Below, piece after piece: positions 1 to 5,539 of a stretch of 6,713 nt of DNA (its first letter is position 1; each line of letters starts with the position of its first letter). The stretch covers positions 1 through 6,713 of the forward strand of contig JACCTF010000271.1 of NCBI GenBank assembly GCA_013812565.1. Direction: 5' to 3'. The stretch comes from Pyrinomonadaceae bacterium (GTDB taxonomy: Bacteria; Acidobacteriota; Blastocatellia; Pyrinomonadales; Pyrinomonadaceae). The notes beneath the pieces are model-generated. The model was not told the DNA's origin. It ran no database searches and worked only from the letters and a program-made list of their open reading frames with translations. The translations under genes were made by a program, and so were the position numbers.

Positions 1-61
1 TTGCTCAGCATTTAGATGCGCTTGCCCTACGTGTACACCTTAGCTCGAAGGAGAAATTGTT

Positions 62-529
62 ATGGGAATGTCAATGGGCGGTGGCGGTAGCTACAATTCT
101 GAGATCAATGTGACGCCGATGGTAGACGTTATGTTGGTTTTGCTAATTATCTTTATGGTTGTAACACCCTTGCTGCAACAAGGCGTCACGGTTGCGATTC
201 CGCGTGATTTGAAGAATCCAGAGGAAGATCCGGCGATTATCAAGGAGTCCTCAGTAGTAATCGTTGTGACAAAAGACAGCGAGTATTACTTTGGAAAAGA
301 GCCGATCAATAAAGCTGAGTTGAAGAGCAAGATCGAAGATCGAATGGCGAACAAGCAGCCGAACGAACGGATTGTCTACATTAAAAGCGACATCAATGCT
401 AAGTACGGCGATGTTGTGGAGGCTATTAACACAATTCGGCAAGCTGGCGTCGATCAGATCGGACTGGTCGCTGACAAAAAGAAAGGCGGTGCCGCTGAGG
501 CAACTACTGCGCCCGCTGCGGCTTCGTGA
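62..529 (+). CDS. exbD: ExbD/TolR-family biopolymer transport protein (first copy)
   Basis: This is a 155-residue stator subunit of an ExbB-ExbD / TolQ-TolR type motor, which uses the proton motive force across the inner membrane to energise an outer-membrane process. A short Gly-rich cytoplasmic N-terminus (residues 1-13) leads into the family signature INVTPMVDVMLVLLIIFMVV at about residues 15-34. This single membrane helix contains the proton-carrying Asp (D22, equivalent to E. coli ExbD D25). The periplasmic domain (about 40-140) keeps the family pattern, ending in a VYIKSD strand, a GDVVEAINTIRQAG helix and a GLVAD strand. An Ala/Thr/Lys tail follows. The ATG at 62 is chosen because AAGGAG at 48-53 sits 8 nt upstream. 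A paralogue follows 69 nt downstream. The partner exbB/tolQ gene is not in view and is presumably to the left. The family call is firm. The choice between the ExbD and TolR roles cannot be made from sequence. Confidence 0.93.
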   Translation: MGMSMGGGGSYNSEINVTPMVDVMLVLLIIFMVVTPLLQQGVTVAIPRDLKNPEEDPAIIKESSVVIVVTKDSEYYFGKEPINKAELKSKIEDRMANKQPNERIVYIKSDINAKYGDVVEAINTIRQAGVDQIGLVADKKKGGAAEATTAPAAAS

Positions 530-598
530 GTGATGCAACATCTTGATATGAACGTCTCATCTGTATGAGCCTTCAATGAAAGCAAGAGGAGTATAGTT

Positions 599-1102
599 AT
601 GGGAATGTCTGCAGGAAGCGCGGGCGGTGGTTCAAAAGCCGTACCATTCATCAACGTCACCCCGCTAATCGATGTGCTGTTAGTGCTGTTGATCATTTTC
701 ATGGTGATCACGCCGCTCAAGCCAAGCCGCTTCAAAGCTTTGGTTCCGGAAGAACCCGACCCAAACCAAACCGAAGTATTACCTAATCCCCTGACGCTTG
801 TGGTGACCATCGATAATGATCTCAAATTAAAGCTCAATACAGATGAGATTGGATCGGTCAATGACACAGGCAAGTTAAGCAGTAGGCTGGCTCAATTGTT
901 TGACCAGCGGCGACAAGATCGCGCGTACAAGTCGGGTATGGAAGGTCGTACTGATTTGCCAGAGGAAGACCGCATCGAGAAAGGGGTCTTCATTAAAGCG
1001 CCACGCTCGCTTAACTATGGTGAAGTTGTCAAAGTAATTGACTCTATCAAAGGTGCTGGCGCAAACCCTGTCGGATTACAGGTAGATGATTTGGCACAGT
1101 AA
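599..1102 (+). CDS. exbD: ExbD/TolR-family biopolymer transport protein (second copy)
   Basis: This is a second ExbD/TolR stator subunit of 167 residues. It starts with the same MGMS-Gly-rich leader as its neighbour. The signature INVTPLIDVLLVLLIIFMVI at about residues 18-37 forms the membrane helix and holds the conserved Asp at D25. The periplasmic domain ends with the VFIKAP strand, a GEVVKVIDSIKGAG helix and a GLQVDD strand. Compared with the first copy it has roughly 19 extra charged residues (about 107-130) between the preceding helix and the VFIKAP strand, and it lacks the Ala-rich tail. The start at 599 is supported by AGAGGAG at 585-591, 7 nt upstream. The two copies have diverged well beyond recent duplication, so a heteromeric stator or two specialised ones are both possible. 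It is probably co-transcribed with the first copy and with the TPR lipoprotein downstream. Confidence 0.93.
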   Translation: MGMSAGSAGGGSKAVPFINVTPLIDVLLVLLIIFMVITPLKPSRFKALVPEEPDPNQTEVLPNPLTLVVTIDNDLKLKLNTDEIGSVNDTGKLSSRLAQLFDQRRQDRAYKSGMEGRTDLPEEDRIEKGVFIKAPRSLNYGEVVKVIDSIKGAGANPVGLQVDDLAQ

Positions 1103-1125
1103 GACCTCGTTAACATGACGATTTG

Positions 1126-1168
1126 CAAGCTAGTGAAATCAAGCGAAATTTCAGTCACGTCAAGCTTG
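1126..1168 (+). other. Nested inverted repeat in the exbD-2 / lipoprotein gap
   Basis: An outer arm CAAGCT (1126-1131) can pair with AGCTTG (1163-1168). An inner arm TGAAAT (1134-1139) can pair with ATTTCA (1148-1153) around an 8-nt loop. The outer pairing leaves an asymmetric internal loop. There is no proper U-run directly after it, so it does not look like a full intrinsic terminator. It could be a partial attenuator or an mRNA-processing hairpin that sets the ratio of stator subunits to lipoprotein. It lies just upstream of the lipoprotein Shine-Dalgarno. This is a weak call based on pairing alone. Confidence 0.3.
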
Positions 1169-1200
1169 TTTACTCTCAACCATCTTTCTGGGAGCTATCA

Positions 1201-2055
1201 ATGAAACTCTTCCACACCGGAGTCGCCTGTGCGCTCCTAAGCATCGCTGTTATCAGTTCCGGCTGCGGAACGATCAACAGAATTCGCGCTAAAAACCAGT
1301 TGAATGAGGGCGCCCGAACTTACAAAGCTGGTAAATTTGCCGAAGCCGAGGAGCATTTCCAGAGAGCGGCGGAACTTGATCCAACGCAGACAAACGCGCT
1401 CTTTTTCCGCGCGCGCTCTATACACTCACAGTATCGCCCGGGCGTCGAGGGCGAACAGAACAAAGAAAAGGCTCGTGAGGCGATTGCCGCTTATCAAAAA
1501 GTGCTCGAAGTCAATCCGCAAAACGACGAGGCATACATTGCCGTAGCTTCCCTGTATCGCGCCATCAACGAAGAAGACAAGGAACGCGATTGGATTACCA
1601 CGCGCGCGAACCTTGATTCTATGCCAAAAGTGAAACGCGCCGAGGCGTATGCGGTATTGGCTAGCAAACAGTGGAACTGCGCCTTCACGATTACAGAGCA
1701 AAAACAGAATCAGAAGAATGTAACCAAACCCGACGGCAAGGTTATCATCCAGTATGTGAAGCCAAAAGAGCAGAAGGACTTTGACCAAGCTCAGCAGTGT
1801 GCGGTAGAGGGTTTGAGATTAGCCGACCAAGCCATTAGCCTGGATCCAGACAGCGAGGTGGCGTGGTCATACAAAACTAACTTGCTAAACCAAATGGGCC
1901 GGTTGGCTGAGATGGAAGGCAATGCTGGAAGAAAGAGCGAGTACGATAAACAAGCGCAGGTAGCGCAACAACGCACCAGCGAGTTGAACGAAATTAACAA
2001 ACAGCGTAAGAAGGAAGAAGAAGCGCGCAAGGCTCCGGCGCAATCAACCAGCTAA
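1201..2055 (+). CDS. TPR-repeat lipoprotein
   Basis: This is a 284-residue exported protein. The N-terminus MKLFHTG, a hydrophobic stretch and ISSGC form a lipoprotein signal peptide with acylated Cys at C22, so the mature protein should be lipid-anchored on the periplasmic side. TPR-like helix pairs follow: about 34-67 (GARTYKAGKFAEAEEHFQRA, then ELDP), about 91-120 (AREAIAAYQKVLEVNPQNDEA) and about 200-235 (AVEGLRLADQAISLDPDSEVAW). A Lys/Gln-rich insert (about 168-198) interrupts the third region and is flanked by C160 and C200. The C-terminus (about 250-284) is highly charged and probably helical. ATG 1201 is preferred over the in-frame ATG at 1123 because GGGAG (1190-1194) is 6 nt upstream and the signal peptide then sits at the true N-terminus. 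Its place after two exbD genes suggests an accessory or scaffold of the energised complex. That role is inference, as TPRs only indicate protein binding. Confidence 0.88.
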   Translation: MKLFHTGVACALLSIAVISSGCGTINRIRAKNQLNEGARTYKAGKFAEAEEHFQRAAELDPTQTNALFFRARSIHSQYRPGVEGEQNKEKAREAIAAYQKVLEVNPQNDEAYIAVASLYRAINEEDKERDWITTRANLDSMPKVKRAEAYAVLASKQWNCAFTITEQKQNQKNVTKPDGKVIIQYVKPKEQKDFDQAQQCAVEGLRLADQAISLDPDSEVAWSYKTNLLNQMGRLAEMEGNAGRKSEYDKQAQVAQQRTSELNEINKQRKKEEEARKAPAQSTS

Positions 2056-2118
2056 GACCGCGAAGCCCACTTGCAAATGTAAAGGCGGATCAAACGCCCG
2101 CCCCTCCTGCCTAATGCC

Positions 2119-2158
2119 ATAGGGTGATGCTTGCCTTCAAAGGTCGAGCATCACCTAT
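2119..2158 (+). terminator. Probable intrinsic terminator of the exbD-exbD-TPR unit
   Basis: GGTGATGCT (2123-2131) pairs perfectly with AGCATCACC (2147-2155). The stem extends by ATA/TAT to 12 bp if one G of the left arm is bulged. The 15-nt loop can itself pair as CCT/AGG. The downstream strand reads TTCTTGTATTT, a moderately T-rich tail. It lies 63 nt after the lipoprotein stop and about 114 nt before rsh, so it plausibly separates the two transcription units. The imperfect T-run lowers certainty. Confidence 0.65.
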
Positions 2159-2271
2159 TCTTGTATTTGCTGGTTGTTCGTTGAAGATAGCAGCAAGCAA
2201 CGACGCTACGGGTCGCAGCATCTTGAAGAAGCAGCAGGCGCTTACTTAGATAAGCGGTTATTACCAGATTT

Positions 2272-4470
2272 ATGATCCGCATCGAAGAAATAGTTGACAA
2301 AGTTCGCCGTAACCACCCGCAGGCCGATCTTGATCTTCTGCGTCGTGCATACTTTTTCTCGGCACGCGAACACCGTGGGCAAACGCGTGCCTCAGGCGAA
2401 CCATACCTTGTACACCCGCTTGAGGTGGCGAACATTCTGGCTGAGATGCGTCTTGATGAAGTGCCGGTGGCGACCGGGCTACTCCACGATGTTGTTGAAG
2501 ACACGCTTGTCGAAGCGGAAGCGATTCGCCAATACTTCGGCGATGAAATCGCGCATCTAGTTGAGGGTTTAACTAAGATCGCACAAATCAGTAACGCCTC
2601 GCGCGAGGAACAGCAAGCCGAAAACTTTCGCAAGATGTTGCTGGCGATGGTTGACGATGTACGCATCGTGCTGATCAAACTTGCCGACCGCTTGCATAAC
2701 ATGCGGACGCTCAGCTATCTCAAGCCGGAGAAACGGCAACGCATTGCGCAAGAGACGCTCGACATCTATGCCCCGATTGCGCACCGTCTCGGCATGGGCC
2801 GGTTGCGCGGCGAGCTTGAGGACCTTGCCCTACAGCATCTTCACCCTGACGAGTACCGCGCGCTCGCCGCACAACTAGAAGCACGTCGCGCTGAACATGA
2901 AGCCTTTTTGAAGATGGTCACTTCGCGGATCGAGGAAAAACTTCATGAGGCGGAGGTGCCGGTCACGAGTGTTGAAGGACGTATCAAACGCCTGTACTCG
3001 GTATGGAAAAAGTTGAAACTGCAGAAGATCGAACTCGATCAAGTCTATGACCTAGTCGCAGCACGTATTGTCACCCCGAACGAGGTGCGTCATTGCTACG
3101 CCGCGCTCGGAGTTGTTCACAACACATGGCTGCCCGTCCCGGGTCGCATCAAAGATTGGATCGCGACACCGCGCGACAATCTCTATCGTTCGCTTCATAC
3201 ATCTGTTATCGGCTCCGAAGGTCAACCTTTTGAAGTACAGATCCGCACCGAAGAAATGCACCGTATCGCGGAAGAAGGAGTCGCCGCTCACTGGAAATAT
3301 AAAGAAGGAAACCGCGGCACGCACGACGACGACGAAGCTTTCAACTGGCTGCGCTCGCTTGTTGAATGGACGCAGGAGGTCAAGGATTCGCGCGACTTCC
3401 TCGAATCCATTAAGCTTGATCTATACCCGAAAGACGTTTATGCATTTACGCCGATGGGGAGGGTTATTCAACTGCCACGCGGGGCGACGCCGGTTGACTT
3501 CGCTTATGCGATTCACTCCCAGGTGGGACACACCTGCACCGGCGCGCGCATACATGGGCGCATCGTACCGCTTCGAGCGCCGCTTCAGAACGGTGATGTC
3601 GTTGAAATTCTCACCTCACCGAACGCACACCCCAGCCGCGACTGGCTGAACTTTAGTGTTACTTCGCGGGCGCGCAATCGTGTACGCCACTGGGTCGCCG
3701 AGCAGCAACGCGCTGAATCAATGGAGATCGGACGTAAACTCTTTGAGAAAGAGGCCGCGCGATTCCAGCTTTCGGCGAAAAAGCTTTTGAGCGATGGCGA
3801 TACAGGTTTCAAACGTGTCGCCAGTGATTATGGTTACGGGCGGGTTGATGATCTGATGGCGGCAATTGGCTATGGCAAACTTGTGCCGCGCAATGTGATT
3901 GCAAAATACCTCGGGCCAGAGAAGTTTGCTGAACTGGAGGAAAGGAAAGAATCGCGTCTGCGCAACGGCGTACGCGAGGGCGTGCAGGCCGTTAAGCGTT
4001 TGATATACGCGGGGGACGACTCGATCACCGTGCGCGGCGTGGACGATCTACTAATCACGCGCGCACGATGTTGCAGTCCGGTTCACGGCGAAGGGATCGT
4101 CGGATACATCACCCTCGGCAAAGGCGTTGCGGTGCATGCTGACCGCTGCAAAAATGTGCTGCAGTTGATGGTTAATCCCGAGCGCATTGTTGAGGTCGAT
4201 TGGACCGGACGCGCGGCGACGGCGGCGTATGGGGTCAAACTGCTGGCGATTACAGAGAATCGCACCGGCATGATCGCCGGAATCACCGGTGCAATCTCCG
4301 ATATGAAGACTGGAATTCGCGACGCCCGCGCTGCGATCTCTTCCGATAACCGGGGGCGGATTGAGGTGACGGTCGAAATCTTTGATGTAAAACACCTGGA
4401 TAAAGTGATTCGTGCGATTCGCAAAGTGCCTGGTGTGCTCGATGTCGAACGTATGGAGGGAGGAGCGTGA
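2272..4470 (+). CDS. rsh: Bifunctional (p)ppGpp synthetase/hydrolase, RelA/SpoT homologue
   Basis: This 732-residue long-type RSH makes and degrades (p)ppGpp, the stringent-response alarmone, from ATP and GDP/GTP. The N-terminal HD hydrolase domain is intact: R39, H48, the HDVVED motif (H72, D73, E76, D77), and D139 and N143 in LADRLHNMRTL. All are shifted by a constant -5 from the known Rel_Seq residues. The synthetase domain (about 205-345) has the GRIKRLYSVWKK segment (R237), metal-binding D260 in YDLVAARIV, the RIKD motif (292-295, the RXKD type of bifunctional enzymes, not the EXDD of RelA-only enzymes), Y305 and catalytic E321 in FEVQIRT. A TGS domain follows (about 387-448, H415), then a helical region, a zinc-finger-like domain (C600, C601, H622, C626) and a C-terminal ACT domain (about 650-730). 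ATG 2272 is the first usual start after an in-frame TAA at 2251 and gives the family N-terminus, though no clear Shine-Dalgarno is visible. No strong promoter is seen. Confidence 0.97.
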   Translation: MIRIEEIVDKVRRNHPQADLDLLRRAYFFSAREHRGQTRASGEPYLVHPLEVANILAEMRLDEVPVATGLLHDVVEDTLVEAEAIRQYFGDEIAHLVEGLTKIAQISNASREEQQAENFRKMLLAMVDDVRIVLIKLADRLHNMRTLSYLKPEKRQRIAQETLDIYAPIAHRLGMGRLRGELEDLALQHLHPDEYRALAAQLEARRAEHEAFLKMVTSRIEEKLHEAEVPVTSVEGRIKRLYSVWKKLKLQKIELDQVYDLVAARIVTPNEVRHCYAALGVVHNTWLPVPGRIKDWIATPRDNLYRSLHTSVIGSEGQPFEVQIRTEEMHRIAEEGVAAHWKYKEGNRGTHDDDEAFNWLRSLVEWTQEVKDSRDFLESIKLDLYPKDVYAFTPMGRVIQLPRGATPVDFAYAIHSQVGHTCTGARIHGRIVPLRAPLQNGDVVEILTSPNAHPSRDWLNFSVTSRARNRVRHWVAEQQRAESMEIGRKLFEKEAARFQLSAKKLLSDGDTGFKRVASDYGYGRVDDLMAAIGYGKLVPRNVIAKYLGPEKFAELEERKESRLRNGVREGVQAVKRLIYAGDDSITVRGVDDLLITRARCCSPVHGEGIVGYITLGKGVAVHADRCKNVLQLMVNPERIVEVDWTGRAATAAYGVKLLAITENRTGMIAGITGAISDMKTGIRDARAAISSDNRGRIEVTVEIFDVKHLDKVIRAIRKVPGVLDVERMEGGA

Positions 4471-4594
4471 GGAAAGGATGAAGGATGAAGGCGGAGGGAT
4501 GAAGTAGATTCATAGAAAACAGAAAGTATGTGAGTTCCGCAGATTCTTCAGATTCTGTTACCTGATATCTTCGTAATCAGCCTTCATCCTTTCC
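4471..4594. repeat. Inverted-repeat-bounded intergenic element with GGATGAA units
   Basis: GGAAAGGATGAAGG (4471-4484) and CCTTCATCCTTTCC (4581-4594) are a perfect 14-bp inverted repeat bounding a 124-bp segment. The left arm starts at the first base after the rsh stop codon. Inside the left side, GGATGAA recurs three times (4476-4482, 4483-4489, 4498-4504). A direct repeat CAGATTCT occurs at 4540-4547 and 4549-4556. I see no flanking target duplication and no T-run after the right arm, so it is neither a classic terminator nor a proven transposon. A dispersed intergenic repeat or a small MITE-like element is the best reading. It could also act as a long-range hairpin in the rsh 3' UTR. Confidence 0.6.
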
Positions 4595-4603
4595 GCTGCT
4601 GCG

Positions 4604-4633
4604 TTGCTGCACCGCGAAAGCTTCTGTTAGAAT
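4604..4633 (+). promoter_or_regulatory. Candidate sigma70-type promoter of ridA
   Basis: TTGCTG (4604-4609, 3 of 6 matches to the -35 consensus) and TAGAAT (4628-4633, 5 of 6 matches to TATAAT) are separated by 18 bp. They lie 42 nt before the GTG start, just outside the right arm of the inverted-repeat element. The -10 overlaps AGAATCCGCGG (4629-4639), which is a near-complement of CCGCAGATTCT (4537-4547). The good -10 and weak -35 make this a moderate call. Confidence 0.4.
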
Positions 4634-4675
4634 CCGCGGTTTACTTGCTGCTCAAGGAAAGAGAGTGTCTGTTTC

Positions 4676-5059
4676 GTGAAGCAAACGATTGAAACTGAGA
4701 AAGCGCCGCGAGCGATTGGCCCGTACTCGCAGGCTGTTGTTGCCGGTGGGTTTGTGTTTGCTTCGGGACAGATTCCACTTGATCCGCAAACGGGTGAGTT
4801 TGTGGCAGGCGGAGTCGCAGAACAGACCAAACAGGTGTTGATTAATCTGATAGCTGTTCTGGAAGCTGCCGGATCGAGTCTCGACCAGGTGGTGAAAACT
4901 ACAGTTTTCCTTGCAGATATGAAGGACTTTGCGGCGATGAACGAGGTGTATGGTCGTTACTTTAGCGCGGAGCCGCCAGCACGCGCGACGGTGGAAGCCG
5001 CGCGTCTTCCTCGCGATGCTCGGGTTGAAATCGAGGCAGTAGCGATTGCCGGGAAATAA
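4676..5059 (+). CDS. ridA: RidA/YjgF/UK114-family enamine/imine deaminase
   Basis: This 127-residue protein has the full family length and should form a cytosolic trimer that hydrolyses reactive enamine/imine intermediates such as 2-aminoacrylate, released by PLP enzymes. The signature is clear: [22 protein letters not shown] (Y17, G31) near the N-terminus and [24 protein letters not shown] at the C-terminus. Active-site R103 and E118 correspond to R105 and E120 of E. coli RidA. The position of E. coli C107 is Thr here. The start is GTG at 4676, preceded by a purine-rich stretch (AAGGAAAGAGAG, 4654-4665) with its last GAGAG 10 nt upstream. The ORF reaches the standard family N-terminus only with this start. 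The gene is monocistronic by appearance, with its own candidate promoter, and converges on rpmB, whose stop codon lies 97 nt beyond the ridA stop. Substrate specificity within the RidA superfamily is inferred from the conserved Arg. Confidence 0.95.
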   Translation: MKQTIETEKAPRAIGPYSQAVVAGGFVFASGQIPLDPQTGEFVAGGVAEQTKQVLINLIAVLEAAGSSLDQVVKTTVFLADMKDFAAMNEVYGRYFSAEPPARATVEAARLPRDARVEIEAVAIAGK

Positions 5060-5155
5060 ATTGATTCATGAGAAGGCGATGGTGGGAGTTTAGTAGCCAA
5101 GAGTTTACGCCTCTCTAACTTGCATCTAGGCTGTTTGCAAACCTGAGAAAAATGT

Positions 5156-5347
5156 TCAAGCCGCTTTTGCAATTTTGCCGGCTTTGAGACAGCGCGTACA
5201 CACCCGCATTCGCTGCGTGCCGCCCTTTAGCTGTACACGAACAGCTTGTAAATTAGGGTTAAACTTTCGAGCCGTGCGGTTATTAGCATGTGAGACGTTA
5301 TTGCCAAATTGCGGTCCTTTACCACAAACTTCGCAGCGCTGAGCCAT
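5156..5347 (-). CDS. rpmB: 50S ribosomal protein L28
   Basis: This is a 63-residue large-subunit ribosomal protein. It opens with [20 protein letters not shown], the classic bL28 start, followed by [13 protein letters not shown] and a basic [16 protein letters not shown] end. Two CxxC pairs (C5/C8 and C50/C53) mark the zinc-binding (C+) form. The start at 5347 is fixed by homology and by GGAGGT (minus strand, 5356-5361) with 8 nt spacing. An in-frame ATG further upstream at 5389 would add 14 unrelated residues and is not used. The gene is on its own, not beside rpmG, converges with ridA and diverges from the foldase gene. The candidate promoter at 5441-5470 gives a leader of roughly 85 nt, long enough for translational control, though I see no defined structure in it. 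Confidence 0.97.
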   Translation of the reverse strand: MAQRCEVCGKGPQFGNNVSHANNRTARKFNPNLQAVRVQLKGGTQRMRVCTRCLKAGKIAKAA

Positions 5348-5440
5348 AATGTGATACCTCCAGAGAGTATTTAAAAGAGCACCAAACAAGCTTCTATATA
5401 TAATTAAGTTTGAAGCGGTAAGTCTAATGCGAAGGTGAAA

Positions 5441-5470
5441 CTTATAGCAAAGGCTTTTTCAAAACGTCAA
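5441..5470 (-). promoter_or_regulatory. Sigma70-type promoter of rpmB
   Basis: On the minus strand TTGACG (5465-5470, 5 of 6 to the -35 consensus) and TATAAG (5441-5446, 5 of 6 to the -10 consensus) are 18 bp apart. They face rpmB, and transcription would start near 5434. A weaker second possibility closer to the gene uses the AT-rich stretch around 5395-5406 as the -10. Near-consensus boxes fit the strong expression expected of a ribosomal protein gene. Confidence 0.6.
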
Positions 5471-5539
5471 GCACACATTATTTTCTAGCGCGAGCATCTC
5501 GCAATTTCATATCAATCTTTCAAGGAGCATAAAGCTAAA

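Noticed and set aside
1..61. Possible tail of an upstream gene
   Set aside because: One frame has a TAG at 13-15, which could end an upstream exbB-like gene, but four residues are too few to identify anything. Only the Shine-Dalgarno of the first exbD is supported here.
556..569. Small hairpin CTCAT/ATGAG between the two exbD genes
   Set aside because: A 5-bp stem with a 4-nt loop is common by chance and has no terminator tail.
1123..1200. 26-residue N-terminal extension of the TPR lipoprotein from the ATG at 1123
   Set aside because: It would bury the lipoprotein signal peptide inside the protein. The ATG at 1201 has a GGGAG 6 nt upstream and places the signal peptide at the N-terminus.
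2223..2251. TTGAAG-17-TTAGAT as an rsh promoter
   Set aside because: The -10 matches consensus at only about 3 of 6 positions, so it is not better than background in this region.
2151..2702. Minus-strand open frame of 183 codons opposite the 5' part of rsh
   Set aside because: It lies antisense to the conserved HD domain, is Ser/Arg-rich as expected for a shadow frame, and has no recognisable domain.
4283..4513. Minus-strand open frame of 76 codons overlapping the rsh 3' end and the repeat
   Set aside because: Its N-terminal LHPSAFILHPF reading is just the translated GGATGAA repeat, and the rest is the shadow of the conserved ACT domain.
5133..5142. Palindrome GTTTGCAAAC as a shared terminator between convergent ridA and rpmB
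   Set aside because: The stem is at most 3-5 bp once a loop is allowed, it is A/T-rich, and no T-run follows in either direction.
5348..5389. 14-residue N-terminal extension of L28 from an upstream ATG
   Set aside because: bL28 proteins begin at MAQRC or similar, and a strong Shine-Dalgarno (GGAGGT) lies inside the would-be extension.
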